DNA from: Stenopsyche tienmushanensis
Taxonomy: Eukaryota > Arthropoda > Insecta > Trichoptera > Stenopsychidae
Direction: 5' to 3'
NCBI GenBank assembly: GCA_008973525.1
Contig: WACJ01000223.1
Coordinates: 248,001-312,000 of the forward strand
Length of the DNA: 64,000 bases
The notes under the pieces are model-generated. The model made no database searches. It was not told the DNA's origin and saw only the letters and a list, made by a program, of their open reading frames with translations. The translations under genes and the position numbers were made by a program. Shown in pieces: positions 31,801 through 42,269 of this stretch (position 1 is the first letter of the stretch; the number at the start of each line of letters is the position of its first letter).

Positions 31801-33430
31801 ATGAATAACAATAGTTACCTCTTGAGCCGCAAAATGACTACTGTGTATTTCCAACGAGTTCTTTCCAAACAGATAAATAATTCGCTGCTGCCAGATGACT
31901 TTGCAAAGATCGGCTGGAACGTTTCTGAATTTGAACGTGTACACTGGCGAGCGATCGTCGATGTTTCGGTGGAGCTGCGGGACAAAAATAAACAATTTTA
32001 AGCGGACGCCATTATAAAAAATTGACATGATTCAGATAAAATGTCTCACCGTGAGCGTTCCGTGAACAGAATTGAAGATCGACAAGAAGTGTCTACCGTC
32101 GGCGCTCTGCGGACTCACGAACCACCTGGCGTCGTTCGATTTGATCTCGCATTCTTCGTTTGAAGATTTTTTTGTATCGTCGCGGGACAACGTTAGAGAT
32201 ATTGGTGTAGGATTTTTGCTGTTCAGCTGCGATGTCAATTTGTCGGGAACGTCTTCTCGGAAATCAAAAAATATAACCAGTTGTAATTCATTTAATGCAT
32301 TACATTTAAGCAGTGTTGATGAAGACGTTAAATTTGTCATTAAAACTAGATCACTAATTATTAGTCTCATAGACTACAGACTCGTATTCGTATGTTTAAA
32401 CGTCCCCGAATTTTCCCCGCCCTGTCAATACATAGTGACGGCTCGAAAATATGATTAATGATCTAGGATTAAGAGAAAATTGTGTGAAATATTATATGGG
32501 ATAATTTCTCACTGGACGTCGATTGACTTCGTATTTGAAAGAGCGAGTTCATTCTGTCGGAGCCGATTTCTTTCAGGGTGGTCAGAAAGTCATCAAATTT
32601 TCTATTGCCGTCTTTCACTTTGGAGAGTTTTTTCTTTTCCGCAGGGCGATCTCGGTTAAGTCTCTTTTCCAGGGTGAGATTCCACTGTCTATTTTTACTG
32701 CTGGTGATCTAAAACGAACATATGGGTAAAAAATTGTAAATTCACTTCCATTTAATTCTATTTTAAGTCGTTGAAAATTACATTTTTTTTCATGATGATT
32801 GCTTATACTCACCAATAGAATCACGCTATCGAGGTCGTCATCGATGTAAATAGATAATTTGCAGACTTTTCCGACGATGTAAGATTTTCTGATTATCTTA
32901 TTGGTATCCAGAGAGAAGAATATCAGACCTCCGGTCTGGTGGTATAGAGAAAAATATTAGAATTATAATTGGGGGAAGGAGGGATGCCGTTGAAAAAAAA
33001 TCGGTACCTGATCTCCGACGATGGCTATCGGCTGCGATAGCTCTGTCTGCCACCAGACGACGGCGGTGGCCGTGCGACCGGGCTCGAGACGCACTGGCAA
33101 TGTGGTGATGTCCCGTACGGGCCATTTGACGTCGTGCTTCAGCTCGGGTTCCAGGAAGGCCAACGCCGGGACGATCCGGAGCGCCGTCGGACACAGTACC
33201 AGCAGCCAGCGAGCCGAAGGATCGAAGTGCATGTCGACGACGGGATACTGTGCCAAATCCCATGGCAAGTTCTGTTTGCGACGATTTTCACCGTCAATCA
33301 GGAACAGAATGAGCTCTTCCCCGGAGTGCGTCGCGAACATCTTGCGACGCCCATTCTCGCAGAAGGCGCATTTCTCCGTCGGGAAATCGAACAGCGTCGC
33401 GCGTTCGAACAGCCCGGGAGGTTCGTCCAT
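22863..33430 (-). CDS. RCC1-repeat protein, candidate claret orthologue (Rab32-type exchange factor)
   Basis: Coding exons (minus): 33430-33008, 32935-32813, 32708-32513, 32345-32050, 31974-31819, 31168-30960, 30880-30709, 29542-29385, 29308-29026, 28959-28876, 28808-28476, 28392-28175, 26700-26616, 26544-26359, 26280-26041, 25972-25888, 25816-25623, 23881-22959, and tentatively 22902-22863; about 1,467 residues, all phases consistent. ATG sits in CCGCCATGG. Residues 1-700 have no family motif I can name but the first part looks beta-rich. Residues 701-1147 hold seven RCC1-type units, for example VSCGRDHTLLL, MGDNRFGQLGIG, ISAGQYHSACV, LYTWGWGIHGQLAHG, VGCGSCHTALL and MAAGWHHSCLI, enough for one seven-bladed propeller. 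Residues 1148-1467 are acidic and helical-looking. Drosophila claret is a long RCC1-like protein acting on the Rab32 homologue in lysosome-related organelles; that assignment is inference from architecture. The last junction is uncertain: without splicing at 22958 the frame ends at 22955. Confidence 0.8.
24060..24640 (+). mobile_element. Decayed LINE fragment in intron 17 of the RCC1-repeat gene
   Basis: Plus-strand frames read VPYVDSLRYFGVWL (the RT 'YLGV' region), then RLVGGNSF, then VDPHPPARLKEME, like the R1-clade segment after the RT. Opposite in direction to the host gene. Confidence 0.55.
24640..24971 (+). mobile_element. LTR-like repeat with primer-binding site, copy 1
   Basis: Starts near TCTTTAGGTGCAATG, holds the hairpin-like pair TTGGCTGCGGGAAG / CTTCTCACAGCCAGATCT, and ends just before TGGTGTCAGAAGTGGGAT at 24954. 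That word reverse-complements to a sequence ending in CCA, as a tRNA 3' end would. Related copies at 46450-46640, 46990-47320, 53985-54265 and 63800-63920. No gag or pol seen, so probably solo or fragment. Confidence 0.55.
25085..25420 (+). repeat. Unclassified dispersed repeat, copy 1
   Basis: The segment around 25128 (CAGGCTGGTATGGTCC) is similar to 27176 (TAGGCTGGCATGGCCT), and the segment around 25345-25405 (GGCCTGTTGGATGAGCAT, CTAAATGAAACTCGGAGG) is similar to 58950-58985. No coding frame explains it convincingly. Confidence 0.4.
27170..27560 (+). mobile_element. Mariner/IS630-type transposase 3' fragment in intron 12
   Basis: Plus-strand reading gives VRNWFTEQLPSFFSDGIKKL and PIRWNKC, the usual C-terminal end of an insect mariner transposase. 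It follows the repeat word shared with 25128. Lies in the 1.47-kb intron of the RCC1-repeat gene (28174-26701). Confidence 0.6.
27999..28130. mobile_element. Short MITE in intron 12 of the RCC1-repeat gene
   Basis: About 24-bp imperfect inverted ends: GGTATTTCAATAAGGATGCT on the left, and AGTCTTTCAATGAGGATGCT as the reverse complement of the right, with TA-rich flanks. 132 bp, no coding. Its right end lies about 45 bases from the splice donor of exon 12 (28175). Confidence 0.6.
29597..30683 (-). mobile_element. Nearly full-length mariner fossil in intron 7 of the RCC1-repeat gene
   Basis: Flanked by TA (29595-29596; 30684-30685). Ends AGGTGTGTGAATAAGTTC and GGGTATGTGAATAAGTTC (reverse complement). 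Minus-strand frames follow mariner transposase in order: a helix-turn-helix-like [74 protein letters not shown]. Many stops. 1,087 bp. Same orientation as the host gene. Confidence 0.88.
31455..31570 (+). repeat. Dispersed insect repeat, copy 2
   Basis: Carries TGTATGCGTTCCAATACCGT and CCAATTGCGATGAAACTTTG, as at 17985, 37125 and 39790. It sits in intron 5 of the RCC1-repeat gene. Confidence 0.6.
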
Positions 33431-33906
33431 GGCGGACGCAGCTGATTATTTTTATTTTACGTCGAAATAGCGCTCATTCTTCAGTGCTCAATGATCCAAA
33501 CGCATTAATTTTCGGCCAGGTACTGCAGACGTATTGCACAACGACAAAAATAATATTGACACATTTATATTTAAATAAAACAATTATACATTAATCAAAT
33601 ATATTTAAATTAATAAAATAATGTTCAAATCAACAAAAATAAATATATGTACTTATAAATTTGTGAAAAAAATTATTTTAATGTTTTAATTTTTTTTTTC
33701 ATAATTAGAAAATATATTGAATTGGATTATAAATTATTATTGATCGAAAAGATGTCACGATTTAAAAATTATACAATAGAGCATAATTTGCGCAATGAGT
33801 TACCATTTGAAGACCAATATCGCGCATGACTCGTCTTCCGCAAGGGTGGAAAGTGGGTGGGTATTGAGTGGTCGGGGGCTACCGTTGGGAGTTGCGGCGG
33901 TCCATT
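33431..33906. promoter_or_regulatory. Shared 5' interval of the RCC1-repeat and zinc-finger genes
   Basis: 476 bases between two diverging start codons. The side next to the RCC1 gene and the last 80 bases before the zinc-finger ATG are of mixed composition; 33540-33780 is almost pure A/T. No core element convincingly placed. Inference: bidirectional promoter. Confidence 0.5.
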
Positions 33907-36900
33907 ATGGCTCACAACTATCGGAGGCCGTTTTACATGTGGTCCGGTCAAGATGCTTGCCCTCCCATCATGACTTCAGAAGACTGTCTCACATATTCTC
34001 ATGAAGAATCTCCTGACGAGTCCCCGGTTGCATTTCCTGTTATCGACTTCCGGTAATACATTTTTGAATCATGTTGAACAATTTTAACAAGTGCGTTTTT
34101 TAAAATATATTTTACAATAAAAGATCATCCGTTTCTAGGACGATTGCGTGGCGAAAAGTATTAAATCATTTTTGATTTGACAGATGACAGTCAAAAAGGG
34201 GGATGAACCAACTGTCAAATTCGAGTCTTCGTTCAGCTGACGATTTCGTCTTCATAGACTTAAAATATAAATTTAAATTGCTACACAATGATTCAATCAA
34301 TATTTTAATCTAATGTTATGCAAGAAAAATATTTTTTTCATTTAAAAATGTAGAAATCAGACAATTTTTTTCACTGTCCAGTGATCGTTGCTTATTTATC
34401 GATTGTAATTACGTAAAAAAATAGCAAATCTAATATTTTATCAAATACAATTGATTATCTCGAAATTTATCACTATGTTTTATTTTTATAGTGTCGAAAA
34501 TGGTACTCCGGACACGAATACAAATCAACGCGAAGCATACAAATCGGGAGATGAATCTTCTTTGGAAAACTTTATATATGGACGTAGTTCGTCTAACATC
34601 TCAAAAAATAGGAGAAACGTTTCAAGCGATGATCGCCGTGAAAAAAATTCTTCAAAAAGAAGAATCGATACATGCGAAGAACGCGACTCTCGACATCGGC
34701 TCAAATTTAGACGAATGAACTATGATCCCTCAGAGAGGAATAGATATACAAATGGGGGAGACGATGGCCCAAAAGCTTCGTACAAGGACGATAAAAATTC
34801 AGTTCCTCGACGATCTCGATGGGACGAAGAGGGTAGAGAGAATTTTAATCACGGCGCTGAAAGATCGACGACGACTCGCAGATTTCATAATGTAAATAGA
34901 TACGACGGCAATGTGTCGGGACGCAGAGAGCTCTTGACGTCGCGACATCGCCACGACGTGAGACAAGATCGTCCCAATTCCTGTGTCATGCTTGATAGAT
35001 TCACCGTGAGGACACTCACACTGGATAATTTAAAGCGAAAAATTACACCACCCACGATGATCGATCCTAATATTAAAAAAATTCTTCTCAGTAAGTATTT
35101 GCTCCTTGCTACTTAATGATTCGGTGTTAATTTAATAAGTCTTAATACGTATTTATGTTTTATTAATATTTGATATTATTGAAAATAGAAATATGTACAT
35201 ATTTGTATAAATATTTTAACGAAATCAATTGTTTTTACAGAATACGGAGTTTCAAAGAAGATAATAGATTTGTTACCGTCGGAATTATTGATTAAATTCA
35301 AATCTCTCGATTGCCATCTATGTAGTGTAAATGTTACCAATACTGTATCAGGCAAGCTTATTATTGTATTATGATTCTTGCATAACATTGGCTAGAAACC
35401 GTTTGAAATTCATGGCTATTTCTTTTATTTTACAGCGATTGAACATTACAATTCACCGAATCATTCTAAAAAGATGCTAAAATGGTTGAAATGTCCACCG
35501 TTAGTGCTCAAACAGCAGGTTTCCGAAGATCTTCTCGATATGCTAACATCAAAAGTGAAGGTTTGAATTGAAAAACATGCTTATTTTTCAACATAGTCTC
35601 CTTTGTTCTTTCCTTTTTGAAGATAATCGATGAAAATTATCTCGTGTGGATCCCAAAAAACTGACGCCATGATCTTGCCTGTAGATGTGACTGTTTTCAC
35701 CTTCTTTAAAGCCGATTTCCCCTTTATTTTGACTGTTTCTTCATGTTTATCCTCCAATGTTTTTCATGGTATAATATGGCTTTGCTCTTATATTTTTAGA
35801 AACCTCAAGACGCGTTGAGCGTTTGGTGTGAATTATGCGGCGTTCAACTGACGTCTTTAAGCGAAGCTCGAGTCCACGTAATGGGTAAAAAGCACCGTGG
35901 GTACGTTATAATAATAATCGATTGTGCTGACGCGTTTGAGATCGAGTATCTTAATAACATTTTCAATATTATCGTAGTGTTCTCACCGGCAAAAAACCAC
36001 CGAAATGTCTCAAAATTAATTTTGAGAATAGCAAAGAGAAGCTGTAAGCTAAAATAATTAAATTCCATTATTTATACGCGTCTTATAATATGTTTGTTTA
36101 TCGTAATTTTATTGTTTTCAGAAGAAAAATGTTACAAGCCACTTCGGAGCTCGAAAAAGAAGTGCAAAAACCACAAATTGTAAACGCAAGTAGCCCAGCG
36201 ACGAATGCTCAGCTTCCGATCGATCCAATATCCATACAATCGCAACAAATGCACGAAACTCCCATATACGAAGATCCTGAATTATCTCAACCTTTTATAT
36301 TGCAGCACCTTCAGCCTTTTAAATTATCGGTCGATCCGAAACTGTATTGCAAAATATGTCACGTTAGTATGCGAACGATTATATTGTATTTATTCAAAAT
36401 GTGTGAATAGTAATTCTATGATGCGTATTTTAGGTAACGGTGAATCGTGATCAGCAAATGGTGTATCATAAAAATGGAAAAAAACATTTGGCCAAAGAGA
36501 AATTGAACAATATGAAAGTCGCGCAAAATAGTAATTAGAGCAAATAAATTTGAAATTAAATAGATTCAAATAAATAGATTAAAAATGTATGATTTATTTT
36601 CAGATGCGCAGAACAATCCTGCTTTAATAAATCAAGGTAGATTATTTTAATGTCGGGGATATATTCGCCAATTTCTATATATTACGATTGAGCTCAGTTT
36701 GTGTACAGATGCGGCGACATGTGTATCGTAATGACGGTGATGTCGAATAATGAAGCAGTATCGTCTTCTTTCTGTTGAATAAATACGGGTATTGCTGTGT
36801 GAACAAAGCTGTGAGCAGCAGCTCATCTTCGGTTATTGCTTCTGCTGGTTTATACGCAGTGTTTAAATTTGAATACAACATTATATAAAGGTCGCGAATT

Positions 36901-37679
36901 GAAGACGCCTTATTCGTGTCCTTTGATCGTCAAATCTGAGGAATCGGCATAGAGTCCGGAAGCGACCTTTTCGCTCTGAATATTGGATCTTTCGTTGTTT
37001 TCCACAGTTCCTTTGTATGTTATTGTATTTGTATATAACATTTATTGTGTATTCTTGTAGAATGATTTTTAAGAAGAGTTTGAGGAGTTTTGCGTGAGTA
37101 ACTTAGGCATATTCTAATATATATCATTGTTTGTTTGTCCGTATTTAATGCGCAGCCATACCGTTCATCTGATTGCAATAAAACTTATACAGCTTATTGT
37201 TTATACTTGCGGAAATAACATAGGCATAGTAAAAAATATTGTTTATGTACGCAGTTTGTTATGCGAGACATGGCATTGCAACGCATGCCGGTTAATCACT
37301 AGTACATCGATTTTTCCAAACACATGATACGAAAGTACTTCTAACGTCATATGTAAAAATGCAGATCAGCGTAAATATGATAAATGATTTTATTTATCAT
37401 ATTTCTTTAAAGAAGTTTCCATCGCTGCGTCCAAACACAAACTCAGCTCAAACGTAAGGTCTCAAAGTTGCCTAATATTTATTTCAGACAATCAACGATG
37501 ATAAATAATAATACAATTTTATGTTTCGCAGGCATGTGTGATCTTTTTAATGTGCCTTTACAAACTAATTCCCCAAATAGTATCGTAGAAGGTAAGCTCG
37601 ATGGATTATTTTGTATGTTATTTGTATTCAACGAATTGAAATAATTACATTTATGTTATTTGTTTCAGATGATAAATAA
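33907..37679 (+). CDS. Protein with three U1-type C2H2 zinc fingers
   Basis: Ten coding exons: 33907-34052, 34492-35090, 35241-35351, 35436-35560, 35800-35900, 36122-36362, 36434-36530, 36604-36636, 37532-37591, 37669-37679; 507 residues, phases consistent. Residues 50-215 are Arg/Ser/Asp-rich and probably disordered (DDRREKNSSKRR). Three fingers of the C-x2-C-x12-H-x5-H type lie at 273-295 (CHLC...HYNSPNH), 337-359 (CELC...HVMGKKH) and 437-459 (CKIC...HKNGKKH). This spacing is that of matrin/U1-type fingers, which often bind double-stranded or structured RNA. I do not recognise the orthologue. Exons 8-10 are short; a transcript ending in intron 7 would stop at 36538 instead. AATAAA at 37985 is a candidate poly(A) signal. 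Confidence 0.85.
35352..35435 (+). other. 84-bp GC-AG intron in the zinc-finger gene
   Basis: Exon 3 ends TATCAG and the intron begins GCAAGC, ending TTTTATTTTACAG. Joining here completes the first zinc finger: cysteines in exon 3, histidines in exon 4, correct 12-residue gap. The nearby GT at 35345 gives the wrong phase. CAG|GCAAG is close to the known GC-donor consensus. Confidence 0.85.
35590..35775 (-). mobile_element. Mariner transposase fragment filling intron 4 of the zinc-finger gene
   Basis: The minus strand reads KKVKTVTSTGKIMASVFWDP then HEIIFIDYLQKGK, the region around the second catalytic aspartate of insect mariners. It makes up most of the 239-bp intron (35561-35799). No terminal repeats found. 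Confidence 0.75.
36637..37531 (+). other. Long intron 8 of the zinc-finger gene, with repeat copy 3
   Basis: Mostly non-coding AT-rich sequence. 37125-37290 is the third copy of the dispersed repeat (GTTTGTCCGTATTTAATGCG, CGTTCATCTGATTGCAATAA). Nothing else recognised. Confidence 0.5.
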
Positions 37680-38765
37680 AATGGCACGGTTTCCTAGCAT
37701 AAAATAGTGCTCACCATACTTTTAATTCGACCATCCGACTAAAATACTAATTTATTCTCTCGTATTACGATATATCTCTATACGCTCTTTTGAATCTCTT
37801 AAAATGTACAACGTAGAGTTAATATTCATCGGTTATTGCGTGTTCGAATCGTCGAAGCCGCCGTTCATCTCGTATTTTTGGGTGGAAATTGTGATGCGTC
37901 CGCGACGATAGCATCGTAAACAAATAATTGCGTCCAAAATATATAAATGTGATGAATCGCTATTAATATTTATTGAAACGTATAAATAAAGCACCATCTG
38001 TATATGACGCCTGGATGATTGTACCATTGTCGGATGAAAAGACGACGCGTTTAAACATTATACGAAGTTAACATCCAAGCGTCACACACGGATGAGTCTT
38101 TATGTAATAAACGTGCATTTATACAATTAATATCTTATCGTAGGCATTTTTTTGCTTCGTTATTTTAAATCGAAGCATTATTTTAATACGTACAATTTCG
38201 TCATTTATTATTATACGAATTTATAGAAAGAAAATAAAGTAGCTATTGCACTCGTATTCATAGAATATTTATTATACCAAGTATTTGCAATGATATTCTC
38301 AAAGACTGCTATACAATTTAATTAAAAATAAATTAACCCTATAGGTTAATGTGATTGGGGAGGATATATTTTGATATCTTTCAGTGATCTTAAGATTTGC
38401 TCAATAATTAGATTTAAAAATGTAGTTTTCGACGGATTCAAAATCCTATCGAAAGTAAAATATAATGTATTTTTTTTATAGATATTCTTAAACATTGCAA
38501 AATTGTAGCGCTCCGTAGATGATATGTAATAAAGGGACTTTTTATTCAATAAGGACCGCCTTAGTTGGAATTTTATATTCGATAACTTATCTAATTTTAC
38601 AGGCACTGTAATCGATTTTTATTATAATATTAGATAATTCCATAACTGAAAATAAAATGAGATTTCTTTTATTGCTTAATTTGTATTTTTATGGTTACAT
38701 CCCCTATTTTACCCCTATTAAAACACTTTATTAATGACATGATCAATTTTGGAAGCAGAAGATCC
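37680..38765. other. Interval with nothing recognised
   Basis: 3' UTR of the zinc-finger gene, then AT-rich non-coding DNA. The 86-codon minus-strand frame at 38346-38606 is Lys/Asn/Ile-rich and not convincing. Confidence 0.4.
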
Positions 38766-38769
38766 GAAA

Positions 38770-39470
38770 AATCGATACAGAGGACTGTTGTTTATGTCTG
38801 GAGATTATATTTAAATGAAAAATACGGTTTTATTAGGAAAATTTTGAAATCTAACTGGTCTATTGTAACATTTGATATAGTACTTTAATCGAATCCAAAT
38901 GTTTACACATGCTTAAATTCCATATTTGGCCTGTTATGCAGGGGACTGTGGTCAGGGGACTATGTAATTGGATTTAATTGAAATGTAGCACTAAATATAG
39001 TCATATTATTTTGCTGTACATAATGAATTTTCATCTATTATAACAAAATATTTTTTAAAGATAAAACTAAAATATGTTTAATGAACTAAAAAATAAACCA
39101 GAGGACTGACGGTTATCAGGTTGCGACGCTCATGCAGCTCTAAAAAAACAGCGATTGGATGATGATAGTTTAAGCTGTAGATTACATGGGATTGGGACTA
39201 ATGACAGAGGGACTGTTTTAATAAAATGCTGAGACATACTTAAATTAACTTTTTTTAGTTTTATAAATATATTTTAATTAAAGAATAAGCATTATTTAGT
39301 AATATCGTTCAAATAATCGAATAATTTGATTGATTCTTAATGTTATTGTTTTAATTGACACCAGGGAACTGTCTTATATATCTCAGGATTATAAAAACGT
39401 TTTTGATCCTCCTGTAGATTTGAGCTCACTATAATTGATGAATCGCTTAACCGTGGGACTACCTACAGCT
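38770..39470 (+). repeat. Stretch with recurring GGGACTGT-like words
   Basis: GAGGACTGTTG (38778), GGGGACTGTGG (38940), GGGGACTATG (38956), GAGGACTGAC (39101), GAGGGACTGTT (39208), CAGGGAACTGT (39361) and TGGGACTACC (39452) recur in one orientation. Between them TTAAATT-rich text also repeats loosely. It may be an old tandem array or an unknown element. Confidence 0.4.
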
Positions 39471-39789
39471 ACCAAATGGCGTTACCATTGCTTTATAGTT
39501 TTCTTTGTAGTCTTGTATAGTTTCTTGATGTAAGTCAGTTGTTAATCGTGTTTTGCAACGTGATGTGTTTTACAAAACGGTCCCAAACACAATAATTTGG
39601 TAAATATTTTTCATTATGTTTTTATTTATTTCACTTATTTTACACTACTTTGAACAAATGATTTTTTTGTTGATAATTTTAGTTATTAAAAGGGCCAAAC
39701 AGTTTAAATTTGCAGTTTTATAGACGCTTTTATTTATTATTATTCTTATTATTGGGTTTATAGGATATTTATGTATTCTTTGTTTAAAT

Positions 39790-40015
39790 GTATTTGTGTA
39801 TATAAAAATGAATGTTTGTGCGTTGTTTGTATTGTATACGTTCCTATATTATTCATCGGATTGCGATGAAACTTTGGGGAGTTATTATATGCACACCACC
39901 GAAGGTTTTTATATTAACATAATTATTGTTTGTGTGCGGGATTTGTTTTGTGAGACGTTTAGCGGATGTACCATGTTGGCGCACATTAAACGAAGCCTGA
40001 GCCGTGGGTACGCTA
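39790..40015 (+). repeat. Dispersed insect repeat, copy 4 (longest)
   Basis: Carries GTATACGTTCCTATATTATT, CATCGGATTGCGATGAAACT and, further on, CGAAGCCTGAGCCGTGGGTA followed by CGCTAAT. In many insects comparable repeats end in such a (C/G)GGTACGCTAGT-like word; Helitron 3' ends are CTRR-like, so a Helitron-derived origin is possible but not shown. Confidence 0.55.
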
Positions 40016-40019
40016 ATGA

Positions 40020-41175
40020 TATATATGAAGATTTGTCAGTTGTCGTTGTTGTATTTTGAAAAATAAGGCTTATTTTATAAAAAAAACACTCGAAAAGTGT
40101 AGATCTTGTGGACTATAAATAAATGCAAATAGTCCCCATAAGGTGGAGAGTTTTGATAACGATCTGGTTCAAAATATTCGATGGGTCTTAGGGGAGAGGG
40201 TTGGTTTTCCTTGAATCGCTAAGTGGCATGCGTACGGGAATAACTTATCGAAAGGAACCTTTTGAGCTTATGGCAAATTAGTCTAACCGACTTTGAATTG
40301 GCGATAGTGGGTGGGTTCGAAATTAGTACCCCTAGAACTTTTAACTCGATATAGGAAAAGAACCACAAAGGATTTTTGATGTGAGACTTTCCCCATGTAG
40401 AAAAGCCACGTTGATGAATGAATGAAAATCATTCAAATATTATATTCCTTTATGAAATCTATTGTCATAAGTTCGAAATGGCTCGACAGAAACGGTTGTT
40501 AAAATACATTTTGTTCGTGATGCATTCATTTGAATTTTATGCAGTTCCCGCCAATTTTATATCGAAATTCAATTACAAGAATCTTATTACCAATCTGAAT
40601 ATGTCGTCGATATTCCCAACGGTACAATTCGACTCTAATACGATGCCTTTAAATGTAAATATGTTCGCATTATCAGGGATGTTCTTATTGTGCAGGAATT
40701 CTTTCATTACATACTAACAAGATGAAAAGCTTTCATATTTCAAAAGACTGGCAAAATTGCTTTATTGGATCATCAGGTAAGAAAAAAGTGGTCCATTAGG
40801 CTGTATTGAGGGGGAAAAAATGAAGGAATATTCCAAATCGAGAAGTCGATTTATCATAAAAATTAAATAATTTAATGCATCGATTATTGACAATCCATAT
40901 TCAAAGCTTTCTCACGGTCTAAAAAGCGCAATTTCAATTAATTCGTATCAACAATTCTATCCTTTCGATCCCCTCAGATTTATATCATAGGGTTACATAA
41001 ATATATTGACATTTCGTCCATATTTAATGTAACAGGGGTGATATTGAATTTCGGGGCCTTTCAGCATATTTCGATTCTTTGTTTAAATATACCAACTCTC
41101 TCGAATATCGCATTTCAATTGATCTAAACACATTAATTATGACTTCTTTTCGATAATGTAAAGCTTTAAATAAAA
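40020..41175. other. Interval with nothing recognised
   Basis: Non-coding, mixed composition; no repeat within the window matched it and the 99-codon frame at 40418 has no coding character. Confidence 0.4.
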
Positions 41176-41179
41176 TAAA

Positions 41180-41660
41180 ATTTCGCAATGAATTTATGAG
41201 CAATTGATAGTCCCAGAAGTACTCGACCTAATAAAAGAAAACACAAAACCCTGTTTATAGTGAGAGCCGTCGAGCTCCTCAAAATGGCGCTAAATCTGTC
41301 GAATAGGGTGTATAAGGAAGCAATTGTACGCATTTCCTTCTTTAGAGCCTGGATTCTCCCTTTTTAGACCATTGTTTTGGCTGTGAAGTGATGGATACAT
41401 GTTTGATCCGTGGCTATGAATCGCCACAAAACTCGGTTTTATTGCTGTGAAACATCGCCAAACACTCGATTGAAACATCCTCGCGTCGCCGTTTAAGTTT
41501 CATTGTGAGCAAACGCGGCACCCATCCTACGCACAGCTTTTTCATGTGCAAATTTTCAGTCAATATGCAATATACGGCACTTTTTGAAATGCCTATCATA
41601 TCTGTCGGCTCGTGCGCTTTCAGTTGACGGTCATTCAATACCATTTTGTGTTCCAAGCGC
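41180..41660 (-). mobile_element. Mariner transposase fragment
   Basis: The minus strand reads DMIGISKSAVYCILTENLHM, KKLCVGWVPRLLTMKLKRRR, CLAMFHSNKTEF, then the catalytic-region remnant KHVSITSQPKQWSKKGES: the N-terminal half of an insect mariner transposase. It abuts the LINE-tail repeat that starts near 41690. Confidence 0.8.
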
Positions 41661-41689
41661 CAATTTCCTTAATTCCGCGCTCTCCAAAG

Positions 41690-42230
41690 AGAGACAAGAT
41701 TATGCTAAAAGCAAAGGAACTACTACATAATGTCACTGCCAACAGGAGTCCAACTTCAGCTTGAAGAGGGCTGCAGCAGATGACAGACTGCAAGGGCTCC
41801 CCCTTCCAAATATTGGTTTCGGTCATTCGTAGTACTTGGCCATGGAAACAAGTCACCGTTTGAGCAGCCGTAGCCATTCTCCCCTATATGCTCGGTGTTG
41901 CCTTTTGCATAGAGTTTTCCTGTTCCTTCTGAAATCGACAGTTTCACATTGCACTTTACGAGAACACAGCATAAGGTAAGCTGCGCACCCAACTCACGTT
42001 AGCTGGCCTAATCCAGCAGCAGTTTGGTGAGCAAACCAACAAGACTGCTTTCGCTCATTTTTACTCTACACCATTACTCCAGGAGACTGTTACCCACGCG
42101 CGTAGGGTTGACTCCCCCTTGGGGTTTTATGGATGGGAACCGTAGAGTGAAACGTTCACCTGAGGTTCCCACAAGAAGACCGATGTTAGTACACCCCTCT
42201 TGTCATAATCAACGCATGAATACGAGGAAA
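41690..42230 (+). repeat. LINE-associated composite repeat, copy A
   Basis: Two blocks in fixed order: block 1 (41690-41880: GAGTCCAACTTCAGCTTGAA, GAGGGCTGCAGCAGATGACA) and block 2 (41960-42230: CTGCGCACCCAACTCACGTT, GTAGGGTTGACTCCCCCTTG). The same two blocks in the same order recur at 42940-43450 and 51200-51850. Confidence 0.65.
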
Positions 42231-42269
42231 TCGCCTGAAATCAGCGGCAGAGAAAACAGAGGCAATTAA

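Noticed and set aside
32072..32458. 128-codon plus-strand frame
   Set aside because: Antisense to exon 4 of the RCC1-repeat gene, whose splice sites and phases are consistent.
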